Assembly (NCBI GenBank): GCA_902826815.1
Contig: CADEGF010000007.1
Location: 84,155 to 148,154 of the forward strand
From: an uncultured Mycobacteriaceae bacterium
GTDB lineage: Bacteria; Actinomycetota; Actinomycetes; Mycobacteriales; Mycobacteriaceae
Reading direction: 5' to 3'
DNA length: 64,000 nucleotides
A model generated the notes under the pieces. The model saw nothing but the letters and a program-made list of their open reading frames with translations, was not told the origin of the DNA and made no database searches. Shown here in pieces: positions 9,177-18,162 of the stretch (position 1 is its first letter; each line of letters opens with the position of its first letter). The position numbers were made by a program, and so were the translations under genes.

Positions 9177-10733
9177 CTACTTGAGGTTCATTTCCTCGTA
9201 CACCTTCCAGACCTCCATCGGGTCCGGGTTCTCGGTGTCGTCCCCGCGGCCGTAGAACAACCGGTCGTCCTCCTCCACGGGGATACCCCAGAACTTGTAC
9301 TTGAAGGCGACACCGCGCTCGATGGTGACCCACCGGATCAAGCGCGCCAACGGGAACATGCCGTCGTGCGCGAAGCCCGGCCGAGGCCGTCCCGCCCGGC
9401 CCACCTCGGTGATGCGGGCGATGCCAAGGAACGCCAGTTCGTCCGCGAGTTCCATCGCACGCTCCGGCGGGTAGAGCGCGATCGTCTGAGTATGCTTGTC
9501 GACGAAGCCGTACGCCTCTTTCAGGTCCTTCACCGGATGAACGAACATGGTGCGGCTCAACGGATGTGCCGCAATCCTGCACGGCCCGTCGGTCACCACG
9601 ATGGTCCAGCCCGTGCCGCCATCCTTGGGCGTGATGACGTCCCAGCCGCGGAACGCCGACTCACGGCGGGTCCTCGCCACGGCGGCCGCCTCGTCCGCAG
9701 GAACCGGCGGCTTCGGCATCCGCTTGAGGTTGGTGTCCAACCATCGACCCAGCGCCTCGACGTACTCATTCGGGTCCGCTTCGCAGAACGTCTCCTGCGG
9801 GCTGAAGCAGGCGACCTGGTCGTAGATGCTGATGTCGTACGCCGCCTTCATCCCGACGTAGTCGAGATCGGCGCAGTCCTTACCGACCAGGTGCAGGCTG
9901 CGCTTCGGGCCGAACTCGACGAACTCGGTCCCGTAGCGGATGCGCCGCTTGATCGGTTCGATCGACGTCTCGTGACCCCACGCACACACCACATCGGACA
10001 TATCCAGGATCTCGTCTTCGATCGTCGAGCCCGGATCCCAGTAGGCGACGGTCAACGACTTGGTGATCGGGTGGTCGGGCGCGACGGCGATGAAGCTCAG
10101 CGCGAACAGCAGGCTGGTGACGGCATCGCGCTTCGGCAGCTTGGCGATCGTCATGTTCTTGGTCATCACGCTGCGCACGATGGAGAACAGGCCAGCCATC
10201 GGGATGTTGCCGACCATGATGTGGGTGCACTTCCCGCGTGGTTCGGCGTGTAGATACACCGTCTTTCGCGGCAGCCACTCGTCGAGCAGATAGGGGTCCC
10301 CGATCTCGCTCTCGAGCATGTCGTACACCTTGATGCGCCGCAGCGCCGTCGACAGCAGGCCGAGGTCGTAGTAGATGCTCGGACCGACGTATCCGGCTGT
10401 CTCGGCGATGGTCTCGGTCACCAACTGCCGAAATTCGTAGTCCTCGTCGATCCACCTCTTGCAGAGGTCGTTGAGGAAGATCGCGACGTCGTCGATCGAC
10501 AGCGCGGCGATACCCCGATTGTCGGCCTCGCGGATACGCGCGACGTCGGCGGCATCCAGGCGCGGAATGCGAACCTCCATGCTGTCGCCGTAGCTCAGCG
10601 AGATCGTGTTCTCCGGAGTGGGCAGCTTCACCTCACCGCAGACCACGATCGGCAGTTCCAGCACCTTCCCCGAGGGTTCGTCGCGGATCGTGAAACCTTC
10701 TTGAGTCACGGTCCGTTCGAGTTGATCTGTCAT
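9177..10733 (-). CDS. LuxC-like acyl-CoA/acyl-enzyme reductase (fatty aldehyde forming)
   Basis: A 518-aa member of the LuxC acyl-reductase family (aldehyde-dehydrogenase fold). In luminous bacteria LuxC reduces the acyl group passed from LuxE to a fatty aldehyde using NADPH. The likely catalytic cysteine is C309 in DQVACFSPQ; HIMVGNIPMAG (about 171-181) lies in the region expected for nucleotide binding. Length is close to LuxC (about 480 aa). Start ATG overlaps the LuxD-like stop codon by 4 nt (ATGA), and the dapD paralogue begins 5 nt after its stop. No luxA/luxB neighbours exist, so light production is not implied. Confidence 0.87.
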   Translation of the reverse strand: MTDQLERTVTQEGFTIRDEPSGKVLELPIVVCGEVKLPTPENTISLSYGDSMEVRIPRLDAADVARIREADNRGIAALSIDDVAIFLNDLCKRWIDEDYEFRQLVTETIAETAGYVGPSIYYDLGLLSTALRRIKVYDMLESEIGDPYLLDEWLPRKTVYLHAEPRGKCTHIMVGNIPMAGLFSIVRSVMTKNMTIAKLPKRDAVTSLLFALSFIAVAPDHPITKSLTVAYWDPGSTIEDEILDMSDVVCAWGHETSIEPIKRRIRYGTEFVEFGPKRSLHLVGKDCADLDYVGMKAAYDISIYDQVACFSPQETFCEADPNEYVEALGRWLDTNLKRMPKPPVPADEAAAVARTRRESAFRGWDVITPKDGGTGWTIVVTDGPCRIAAHPLSRTMFVHPVKDLKEAYGFVDKHTQTIALYPPERAMELADELAFLGIARITEVGRAGRPRPGFAHDGMFPLARLIRWVTIERGVAFKYKFWGIPVEEDDRLFYGRGDDTENPDPMEVWKVYEEMNLK

Positions 10734-11638
10734 GAGTTTTCCTCCCGATCTAGCGTTTTCTCTTGACGGTTCTTCTCCACTACGTCGTTGAACGAAGGTG
10801 AGACCACCTGTTCGACGTCAATGTCCGCGCCGGTGAGTTCGCGCGCCACAGCAGCGGTGGCCACCGAGAACGCAGTTCGGGCGGCAACAGGGTTGTATTC
10901 GAGCTTGTGAGTCGCCTCGGGCAGGATGTACATCTGGCGCGGCGCCTGCTCGCAGTCCTCGCCGAAGACAGATTCCGCTTCGTCCAGATTGGTCCAGGCA
11001 TCGTCTTCGGCGAACACGTGTGTGATCGGGAAACGGCACTGTGCGACATCATGTTTCGTCGACTCGAGGGAATGCAGATTGTGCTCGATGGCGTCCATCA
11101 CGATCTGGCCTCCCACGTGATAGCCGAGCACTTCACGTGCGTGCGGGACACTGCCCGACAGACCTTCGGCGACGACGTCCTCACCGACGACGGAGTTGAG
11201 CGTGTCCTGCAGGTTCACCACACCGACGAGGGACACCAGCGCTGCGACGTCGGGCAGATCTCGCAGGGCCCGGAAGGCGATTCGCGCACCCATGCTGACG
11301 CTGATGACGCCCACGGGGCCGCGCACTCCCCAGTCGCCGAGGGCGGCGAACACGGAGCGCAGATCATCTGCGGCTGTGGACAGCTTGTAGTCGAAGACGT
11401 GGCCCTCGCTTGCCCCTACGTGGTCGGTGTAGTCGAAGCGCAGCGACCGAAAGCCGTTGAGGGTCAAGAACAGCGACAGGGGACCAAAGTGGCGCATCGA
11501 CAACGCGTAGCTGGGCGCGATGATCACGCACGGGGTCTCAGAATCCCCAGACGCGGGCACCTCAAGCAGGCCTCGAATCCTTTTGCCTGCGCTGTTGCGG
11601 GTCTCCAGAAGAGAGCCCAACTCGGTGAAGGCGGTCAT
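10730..11638 (-). CDS. LuxD-like acyltransferase/thioesterase
   Basis: A 302-aa alpha/beta hydrolase closely resembling LuxD, which in Vibrio diverts acyl groups from acyl-ACP to release fatty acid for the reductase. Recognised by IIAPSYALSMRHFGPL near the N-terminus, LRFDYTDHVGASEG, and VGVVNLQDTL, which nearly matches the GVVNLRDTL of Vibrio LuxD. The triad is visible: Ser115 in SVSMGAR (Vibrio Ser114), Asp212 or Asp213 in AEDDAW (Vibrio Asp211), and His244 in EATHK (Vibrio His241). Both ends overlap neighbours by 4 nt, indicating translational coupling with the LuxE- and LuxC-like genes. Confidence 0.88.
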   Translation of the reverse strand: MTAFTELGSLLETRNSAGKRIRGLLEVPASGDSETPCVIIAPSYALSMRHFGPLSLFLTLNGFRSLRFDYTDHVGASEGHVFDYKLSTAADDLRSVFAALGDWGVRGPVGVISVSMGARIAFRALRDLPDVAALVSLVGVVNLQDTLNSVVGEDVVAEGLSGSVPHAREVLGYHVGGQIVMDAIEHNLHSLESTKHDVAQCRFPITHVFAEDDAWTNLDEAESVFGEDCEQAPRQMYILPEATHKLEYNPVAARTAFSVATAAVARELTGADIDVEQVVSPSFNDVVEKNRQEKTLDREENS

Positions 11639-12825
11639 GACTGTTCCTCCTCTGCGACTTCGGTTTCGCCGTCCATCGCGCGCGCACAGCCGCGCTCATC
11701 GGATGCGGTCACTCTTCGGGTGAAGCTCATCGTCGGCCCTCCTCGCCCGCACTCGCACGGGCCGTGGTCGACCACGCCGAAGTCATCGGAGATGACGAAA
11801 CCCGGGTAGCCGGTGGGCAATGCGTCCCAGTACGCGAGGACTCCCATCTCCCCGGCAGGCACCGGCTGCTGGGTTTCGGAGTCGAGCGCAGCAACGATCA
11901 GCCACGGCGGGATGTGCTTGTGCGCGGCCTCGCACTCGAACACCACCGTGTTGAGTTCGACCATGTTGTAGGCGTCGCGCACAGAAGCCGAGTCCAGGCC
12001 GAGTTGGCCTGCACACCAGGCCCTGAAATCCGCGCTGTCGATCTCTTCGTCGGAGTGCGTCTTCCAACCGCCGCCGGTGACCAACAGGCCGCGGCGCGCG
12101 CCCAGATTCATCGTGATGCCCTGATCGGCGAGGTAGCGCAGCAGGTATACGACGAAGATCGGCGGACCGACGATGATCGGCTGGATCTCTTCGTCCAACG
12201 CCGTCAGGTCGTCGGCCACCTTGCGTGGATCGAATACGCCGTCGACGACGTAGTGCGTTGCCGGGCGCAGCAGGCTGATCAGGCTCATGACGTACGGGAA
12301 CCAAACGTCTCCGGCATCGTCGGTGTCCGGTCCGAGGTTGAAGACGTGCGCTCTGACCCTCAGGTCGAGCAGCTGTTCCGCAGACAGCCGAATGGAGCCG
12401 ACGAATCGTTCCAGGCTGGTGTTGTCGCGGCGGACCCTGCTGATGACGCCCTGCGTGCCGCTACTCCGGCAGACCTTGGCGACGGCCTCGCCGGCGACGC
12501 TGCTGATCGCCTGTTCCTTGAACATCGATGCCGGGATCAGCGGCACCCGGACGATGTCGTCTGGAAACGTCAGCGACTCGGGGTTGACTCCTTCGATAGC
12601 GCAGTAGCGCTGATACTGCTTGCAGTTCTCGTAGTGGTAGCGGAAGGCTTCGGTGAAGACCAGAGCCTGAAATATCCGCGTTCTGGCTTCGTCCCATTGA
12701 TACGGATCGTCTTCGCCGTAGACGACGGTCTCGACTGCTGTTTGAGAACCGAGATAGGCACGTGGGCGCCTGATCCGCGAAGCTTGCGGAAGGTCGATCA
12801 CAACGGATTCATCTACATATGTCAC
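11635..12825 (-). CDS. LuxE-like acyl-protein synthetase
   Basis: A 396-aa LuxE-family enzyme, which activates a fatty acid with ATP to acyl-AMP and carries it as a cysteine thioester before transfer to LuxC. Seen: the adenylate-forming motif SSGTQG (121-126), LLVTGGGWK, AYNMVELN, and a cysteine 16 residues from the C-terminus (C380 in ERGCAR), where Vibrio LuxE has its acylated cysteine. The frame opens at 12930, but GTG 12825 is preceded by GGGGAGG at 6-nt spacing and starts at the expected place; an ATG at 12840 overlaps that Shine-Dalgarno. It is the first gene of the luxE-D-C-dapD2 operon. Confidence 0.87.
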   Translation of the reverse strand: MTYVDESVVIDLPQASRIRRPRAYLGSQTAVETVVYGEDDPYQWDEARTRIFQALVFTEAFRYHYENCKQYQRYCAIEGVNPESLTFPDDIVRVPLIPASMFKEQAISSVAGEAVAKVCRSSGTQGVISRVRRDNTSLERFVGSIRLSAEQLLDLRVRAHVFNLGPDTDDAGDVWFPYVMSLISLLRPATHYVVDGVFDPRKVADDLTALDEEIQPIIVGPPIFVVYLLRYLADQGITMNLGARRGLLVTGGGWKTHSDEEIDSADFRAWCAGQLGLDSASVRDAYNMVELNTVVFECEAAHKHIPPWLIVAALDSETQQPVPAGEMGVLAYWDALPTGYPGFVISDDFGVVDHGPCECGRGGPTMSFTRRVTASDERGCARAMDGETEVAEEEQS

Positions 12826-13109
12826 GCTCAGCCTCCCCATTAGCTGTGATCTTGATTTAGCGCACGATAAATAGAGCCCCACTAGGGACCTATTCATACT
12901 GACGCCTGTGTCAACTAGAGCTATCGGCACAGTACAACCTAGTATCGGTGTGCGTGGCGAAATCTACGGCAAAACTAATTGTGAATTAATTGGACGCCTG
13001 TGTATTACATCGATGGCGTTTGCTATGACAACGCGGTTTGTCTTAATTTGCCTTAATTTTTCACCGGCTCGAGGGCCGGGAATTTTCTGTGAGTTTGCTG
13101 AGCGGACGC
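12826..13109 (-). promoter_or_regulatory. AT-rich leader/promoter region of the lux-like operon with GACGCCT repeats
   Basis: This 284-bp gap is visibly AT-richer than the flanking genes (runs such as AATTGTGAATTAATT and two TTAATTT blocks). The 11-mer GACGCCTGTGT occurs at 12901 and 12993, and GACGCCT again at 13105. On the minus strand a consensus -35 TTGACA is at 12914-12909; the best -10 nearby, TAGGTC (16-bp spacing), is imperfect. I infer the operon promoter and possible regulator sites lie here. No ORF recognised. Confidence 0.5.
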
Positions 13110-15266
13110 CTATTTTTCCGATACGGCAGCTGGCGACTCTAATGCGACAGGTCCTGGGGTGGCGACGTCGGCATGACGATGCTGCGCGAACCTCGGCAGC
13201 CACCAATTGGCGGGACCCATCAGGGTAACCAGGGCGGGCACGAGAAGCATGCGCACAATCGACGCATCAAGGATGATCGCAAACGCCATTCCGATGCCAG
13301 CAATCTTCATCAAGGCAACCTGGGAGAGCCCGGCAGCGCCCGTGACTATGACGAGCAGTGTGGCAGCGGCCGTGATCACGCGGCCCGTCGAGGCAAGTCC
13401 TTCTCGCACCGATTCGACGGTGTCAGCACCCTTTTGGTGCGCTTCCACCATTCGGGCGACGAGAAACACCTCATAGTCGGTGGAGAGGCCGAAGATCACG
13501 GCGATCACCATCACGATCGCAGCCGCGGGAAGCGGGCGCGGGTCGACGCCCAACATCTCGGCGCCATTGCCGTCGACGAAGATCCAGGTGAGCACTCCGA
13601 GGGTTGCGGTAAGGCTGAGGCCCGCCATGACAACGGCCTTGATCGGCAACACGATCGACCGGAACGCGATGAACATGAGCACCAGCGTCGCGGCAATCAT
13701 AATCGCGAGCATGATCGGAAGCCCGTCGAGCACGGCGGTGTTGCTGTCGGCCCGCACAGCATTCTCGCCGCCGATGAGAACTGTCGTCCCCTGCGGCGGC
13801 GGGATGGCTCGCAAGGCGGCGATCGAGTCGCGTGCTTCGTTCGAGAAATCGTCGCTCGACAGCACCGCATGCAGGATCGTCATATCGTCGCCCGCGGCGA
13901 GCGGGTCCACCCGCGTGACGCCTTCGGCCGACTTCGCCTGGCCGGCGAACTCCGCGATGGACGCCTCCGCCGGAGGACCGTTCTCGCCCTTGATGACGAC
14001 CGTCGCGCCGTTGTTCACCAGCGGGAAGTCCCTGGTGATCATCTCCTGGGTGGAGCGAACGGTATTGCTCTTCGGGAGGTCGTGAATGTCGAGGCCGCCA
14101 AAGGCGATATCGCGGATCGGCGAGCTGATCAGCGCCAGCCCGACAACGATAGGCACAGCAACCAGCACCGGCCTGCGCGTCACCTTGGTGGCAAGCGCGG
14201 ACCAGAACTTGTATGCGCGCGCCTCACCGCGCTGAGCGGCTCCGCGCCGCCACGGCAACGCATTGACGCGGTCGCCGAGGATCGTCAGCAGCGCGGGCAC
14301 CGCCGCCAATGACAGGAACGCCGCGATGCCGACCGCCGCGATGGCGCCGAAGCCGACGGACCGAACCATGGACAACCGGAACACCGACATGCCGGCCAGC
14401 CCGACCGCCAGCAGCAGCGCTGAAAACAGCACGGTGCGTCCGGCTGTGGCGATCGTGCGCCGGGCGGCGGCGGCCGGTTCCAGGCCGTGCCTTAGTTCCT
14501 CCCGAAAGCGCGACACCGTCAACAAGCCGTAGTCGATGGCCATGCCGAGGCCGAGGATCGAGGCGGTGTTCAGCGCGAACGCACTCACATCGGTCACCAT
14601 CGACAGCGCATGCAGCGCTCCCAGCGACCCGAAAACCGCCAAACCGCCCACACATACAGGGATCGACGCGGCTACGAACCCGCCGAAGATCACCACCAGA
14701 AGCGCGAGTGTCAGTGGCACTGCGATCGACTCGGCAATGGCCAGATCGTGCTTGGACTCGGAGTTGTACGCGCCCGTCGTCGCACTCTGGCCGGAGAAAT
14801 CGGTCTGCACGCCGGGCACCTGCAGTCCGGGACTGAGGTCGTTGAACAGCTTCAACCGCTGGCTGTCGTCGCCCTTCAGGGTCAGGACGGCCAACGCCTT
14901 CCGGCGGTCAGGTGAGACGAGCCGCATTCGTTGTTGCGGCGCGGATGTCCAATATGCGTCGATCGGCTTTGCCAACATCGACTTGTCAACTGCGTCGAGG
15001 CGTTCGGTGACTTGCGGGGTTATATCGTCGACCGTCTTTCCGACGGGTGCGGTGTACACGAGGACGATGTCGGGAGTTCGGCGGCCGAGGTGTTGGTCGA
15101 CGAGTCGGTCGGCCTGCGCCGACTCGCTTGTCGGGTCTGCGTAGCCGGCGAGGTTGAGCCGGTCAAAGACGCCAAGCCCCCACAGTCCGGACGCCAACAC
15201 CGCACCCACCGTCACGAGGACGACGAGCAGAGGCCTAGTTGTGACTAACCGCGCCCACCTGTCCAT
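13110..15266 (-). CDS. MMPL/RND family transporter (short form)
   Basis: A 718-aa RND-type transporter of the MMPL family, which exports lipids or other hydrophobic molecules using the proton gradient. It has the two-fold layout: one N-terminal helix, a periplasmic domain (about 40-170), a helix bundle with GLGMAIDYGLLTVSRF (about residue 240), a second periplasmic domain and a second bundle with GLSTDYEVFLVARM (about 600). These Asp-Tyr pairs are the proton-relay residues of MmpL proteins. It is shorter than mycolate-type MmpL3 (over 900 aa) and lacks a long C-terminal tail. SD GGGAGGGG lies 8 nt before ATG. The methyltransferase stop is only 28 nt upstream, suggesting one transcript. Confidence 0.9.
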   Translation of the reverse strand: MDRWARLVTTRPLLVVLVTVGAVLASGLWGLGVFDRLNLAGYADPTSESAQADRLVDQHLGRRTPDIVLVYTAPVGKTVDDITPQVTERLDAVDKSMLAKPIDAYWTSAPQQRMRLVSPDRRKALAVLTLKGDDSQRLKLFNDLSPGLQVPGVQTDFSGQSATTGAYNSESKHDLAIAESIAVPLTLALLVVIFGGFVAASIPVCVGGLAVFGSLGALHALSMVTDVSAFALNTASILGLGMAIDYGLLTVSRFREELRHGLEPAAAARRTIATAGRTVLFSALLLAVGLAGMSVFRLSMVRSVGFGAIAAVGIAAFLSLAAVPALLTILGDRVNALPWRRGAAQRGEARAYKFWSALATKVTRRPVLVAVPIVVGLALISSPIRDIAFGGLDIHDLPKSNTVRSTQEMITRDFPLVNNGATVVIKGENGPPAEASIAEFAGQAKSAEGVTRVDPLAAGDDMTILHAVLSSDDFSNEARDSIAALRAIPPPQGTTVLIGGENAVRADSNTAVLDGLPIMLAIMIAATLVLMFIAFRSIVLPIKAVVMAGLSLTATLGVLTWIFVDGNGAEMLGVDPRPLPAAAIVMVIAVIFGLSTDYEVFLVARMVEAHQKGADTVESVREGLASTGRVITAAATLLVIVTGAAGLSQVALMKIAGIGMAFAIILDASIVRMLLVPALVTLMGPANWWLPRFAQHRHADVATPGPVALESPAAVSEK

Positions 15267-15294
15267 AGTTCGACCCCTCCCGTGGTCATCCTGA

Positions 15295-15939
15295 TCACCG
15301 GCCGCACTCCCACACCTCGATGGTTCCGAACACCGATGGCACCCGCGCGACCGAACCCACGGAGGAGAAGGTGTCGCGCATTGCGGCCTCGAAACTGCCG
15401 TCGTGGTTGGACTGCTTGCCGCCGACGGGATCCGACAACGCCGACAGCTTGGACAGGATCACCTGACCGGGTCCGTGATGATGGCCGGTGAAGTCCGCAA
15501 TCACGAACTTGCCGTCCTCGGCGAGCAGGCCATGGATCCGAGCGAACACCTCTTGTTTGGCCTCGAGGTTCAGATGATGCAGGACGAGCGTGCTGTAGAC
15601 CCTGTCGTAGATGCCCTCCAGCGGGCACGTGACGAAGTCGCCAAGCACGAAGTCGATATCGACCCCGGCCTGCCCGGCGCGGTTCTTCGCGACCTTCATG
15701 ATGTCGCGGTTGCCGTCCACCGCGGTGATCGCCACCTTCGGGTGCTCGCTCTTGATCTTGATTGCGAGACGCCCTGATCCGCAACCGAGTTCGAGCAGTC
15801 GTTGTCCGGGCTCCAACTCGAGAGCGTCGACGACGACGTCGCGCATCTTGTTGCCCGCAGGCCAGCGCGCGGTCAGAGGATCGTAAGCGCCTGTGAACCA
15901 CGACGGCCCCAGCGGTTGGATGATGGAATTTTTCGCCAT
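15295..15939 (-). CDS. Class I SAM-dependent methyltransferase
   Basis: A 214-aa Rossmann methyltransferase: motif I LLELGCGSGR at 48-57, an acidic motif II (AVDGNRDI), and VLHHLNLE followed by FVIADF. Annotation as UbiE/type-11-like small-molecule methyltransferase is safe; substrate is unknown. The MMPL gene starts 28 nt downstream, so a modified lipid or small molecule exported by that transporter is a plausible substrate. Its 5' region (15940-16124) carries a short hairpin (GCCGTC at 15970-15975, GACGGC at 15980-15985). Confidence 0.85.
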   Translation of the reverse strand: MAKNSIIQPLGPSWFTGAYDPLTARWPAGNKMRDVVVDALELEPGQRLLELGCGSGRLAIKIKSEHPKVAITAVDGNRDIMKVAKNRAGQAGVDIDFVLGDFVTCPLEGIYDRVYSTLVLHHLNLEAKQEVFARIHGLLAEDGKFVIADFTGHHHGPGQVILSKLSALSDPVGGKQSNHDGSFEAAMRDTFSSVGSVARVPSVFGTIEVWECGR

Positions 15940-16124
15940 AGGAATCGCCTACCCCTGTTTGCGCCGAATGCCGTCGAAGGACGGCGCGCCTGACTGCAAG
16001 CTAACACCGGTATCGCAGATCGGGGGCTGATTCTCGCGAGAAATTTACCTAACGGCAAATTCAAGTGACCGCGACCATCCAGGTGTCTCACAGCCGAAAA
16101 CCGTTGCTGTGGCTAATGCTGGCG

Positions 16125-17192
16125 TCAAGCGGTCAAGTAGCGCCGCAACATGTCCGTCGCCGCGGTGATCTGCGCGACCTCAACCCGCTCATCGACACGG
16201 TGCGCAAGGTTCGGGTCACCGGGGCCGAAGTTGACGGCAGGCACGCCAAGCGCCGCGAATCGCGCCACGTCCGTCCAGCCGTATTTGGCGCGCACCTGCC
16301 CGCCCGCGGCCTCGACCAGCGCAGCGGCGGCGGGTTTCGTGAGCCCCGGAAGCGCGCCAGCGGCGGCGTCGGTCTGCTCGATCTGCACATCGAGACCGTC
16401 GAGGACTTCGCGCATGTGTTGGCCCGCCTGTTCGACGCTTCGGTCGGGCGCGAAGCGGAAGTTGACGGTGACCGACGCGGCGTCGGGAATGACGTTGCCT
16501 GCCACCCCGCCGTCGATACGCACCGCCGACAGACCCTCGCGGTAGACACAGCCGTCGATGTCGACGCTGCGCGCCCGGTAGGCGGTCAGCCGATCGAGCA
16601 CAGCACCGAGTTTGTGAATCGCGTTGTCGCCCAACCACGACCGCGCCGAGTGCGCGCGGGTGCCGGCTGCGCTGACGACGACGCGCAGCGTGCCCTGACA
16701 GCCCGCCTCGATGAATCCGCCAGACGGTTCACCGAGTATCGCGACATCGGCGTGCAGCCACTCCGGCAACTCGCGCTCGATGCGGCCCAAACTGTTCGCG
16801 GAAGCCTCGATTTCCTCGCAGTCGTACATGACCAACGTGATGTCGTGGGCCGGGTCACCGACGGTGGCCGCCAGGTGCAGGAACACCGCGTCGCCCGACT
16901 TCATGTCCGAGGTACCGCAGCCGTGCAGTTCGCCGCCGCTGCGGCGGCTCGGCACGTTGTCGGCGATGGGGACGGTGTCGAGGTGTCCGGCCAGGATCAC
17001 CCGCGACGGCAGGCCGCGGTCCGTGCGGGCGAGCACGGTATTGCCGGTGCGGACGATCTCGAACCCCGTGGTCTGTTCGCGAAGCGCGGCCTCGACCTCG
17101 TCGGCGATGCGCCGCTCGTCGCGCGACTCGCTGGGGATGTCCACCAGCGCCGCGGTAAGCCCTATCGGGTCGCCATGCAAGTCCAGGCCCAC
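16125..17192 (-). CDS. dapE: Succinyl-diaminopimelate desuccinylase (DapE)
   Basis: A 355-aa M20-family metallopeptidase that hydrolyses N-succinyl-LL-2,6-diaminopimelate to LL-DAP and succinate in lysine and cell-wall synthesis. Metal and catalytic motifs are visible: [21 protein letters not shown] and DCEEIEAS. The frame runs on to 17423, but the extension is antisense to dapD; the GTG at 17192 gives the expected start ([10 protein letters not shown]...) and has a -10 hexamer TAGCCT ending 8 nt upstream, with no ribosome-binding site. Divergent from dapD with 25 bp between start codons. Confidence 0.92.
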   Translation of the reverse strand: MGLDLHGDPIGLTAALVDIPSESRDERRIADEVEAALREQTTGFEIVRTGNTVLARTDRGLPSRVILAGHLDTVPIADNVPSRRSGGELHGCGTSDMKSGDAVFLHLAATVGDPAHDITLVMYDCEEIEASANSLGRIERELPEWLHADVAILGEPSGGFIEAGCQGTLRVVVSAAGTRAHSARSWLGDNAIHKLGAVLDRLTAYRARSVDIDGCVYREGLSAVRIDGGVAGNVIPDAASVTVNFRFAPDRSVEQAGQHMREVLDGLDVQIEQTDAAAGALPGLTKPAAAALVEAAGGQVRAKYGWTDVARFAALGVPAVNFGPGDPNLAHRVDERVEVAQITAATDMLRRYLTA

Positions 17193-17200
17193 ACCCGTTG

Positions 17201-17210
17201 AGGCTAGTCT
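17201..17210. promoter_or_regulatory. Overlapping divergent -10 boxes of dapE and dapD
   Basis: The 10-bp AGGCTAGTCT holds TAGCCT on the minus strand (17206-17201, 8 nt before dapE GTG) and TAGTCT on the plus strand (17205-17210, 7 nt before dapD GTG). The hexamers share two base pairs. Both genes look leaderless, so polymerase opening at one promoter should exclude the other. Confidence 0.6.
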
Positions 17211-17217
17211 TAGCGTC

Positions 17218-18162
17218 GTGACCTCAGCTTCAGGTATCGGCTTAGCGACGATTGCCGCGGACGGATCCGTGCTGGACACGTGGTTTCCCGAGCCGCAGCT
17301 GAGCGGGGAAGGCGCGTCGGGAACGGTGCGGCTGTCGGCTGCCGAGATCCCCGATGAGCTGACCAGCATGATCCGCCGAGACGAGGACCGCGGCACCGAG
17401 ACGGTCGCGGTGCGCACGGTCATCGAGTCACTCGACGACCAGGCTGTCGACGCCCACGACGCCTACCTGCGACTGCACCTACTGTCACACCGCCTCGTGC
17501 GCCCACACGGGTTGAATGCGGACGGCTTCTTCGGCGTGCTCGCCAACGTGGTGTGGACGAATTACGGTCCCTGCGCCGTGGCGGGCTTCGAGATAGTTCG
17601 GGCCAAGCTTCGGTCCCGCGGTCCGGTCAACGTCTACGGCGTCGACAAGTTCCCCCGCATGGTCGACTACGTGATACCGGCAGGCGTGCGGGTCGCCGAC
17701 GCCGACCGGGTTCGGCTGGGAGCACACCTTGCCGACGGCACAACGGTCATGCACGAGGGCTTCGTCAACTACAACGCGGGCACACTCGGAAAGTCGATGA
17801 TCGAGGGGCGGATCTCCGCGGGTGTGGTGGTCGGCGACGGCAGCGACGTGGGCGGCGGCGCCTCCATCATGGGCACCCTCTCAGGCGGCGGCAAAGAGGT
17901 GATTTCAATCGGCCAGCGCTGCCTGCTCGGTGCGAATTCCGGGCTCGGCATATCCCTCGGTAACGACTGCGTAGTCGAAGCCGGCCTCTATATAACAGCG
18001 GGCACAAAGGTCACGTTGCCCGATGGTGCGGCCGTCAAGGCAGCAGACCTGTCCGGCGCCGACAATCTGCTGTTCCGTCGTAACTCCGTTTCCGGCGCCG
18101 TCGAGGTGGTCGCGCGGGACGGCACCGGCATCTCGCTCAACGAGGCGCTGCACGCCAACTGA
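17218..18162 (+). CDS. dapD: 2,3,4,5-tetrahydropyridine-2,6-dicarboxylate N-succinyltransferase (DapD)
   Basis: A 314-aa trimeric left-handed beta-helix enzyme that succinylates tetrahydrodipicolinate with succinyl-CoA in the DAP/lysine pathway. Length matches M. tuberculosis DapD (317 aa). It retains the expected catalytic glutamate (E196, in SMIEGR) and the intact [11 protein letters not shown] loop with G219, which correspond by offset to E199 and G222 that I recall as important in the M. tuberculosis enzyme. GTG 17218 is chosen because TAGTCT lies exactly 7 nt upstream, giving a leaderless mRNA; the longer open frame is antisense to dapE. It ends at 18162, directly abutting the convergent sdaA stop. 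Confidence 0.93.
   Translation: MTSASGIGLATIAADGSVLDTWFPEPQLSGEGASGTVRLSAAEIPDELTSMIRRDEDRGTETVAVRTVIESLDDQAVDAHDAYLRLHLLSHRLVRPHGLNADGFFGVLANVVWTNYGPCAVAGFEIVRAKLRSRGPVNVYGVDKFPRMVDYVIPAGVRVADADRVRLGAHLADGTTVMHEGFVNYNAGTLGKSMIEGRISAGVVVGDGSDVGGGASIMGTLSGGGKEVISIGQRCLLGANSGLGISLGNDCVVEAGLYITAGTKVTLPDGAAVKAADLSGADNLLFRRNSVSGAVEVVARDGTGISLNEALHAN

Noticed and set aside
8188-12825. A bacterial luminescence (lux) operon
   Set aside because: No luxA or luxB homologue is present in the window; only the aldehyde-supply enzymes are found.
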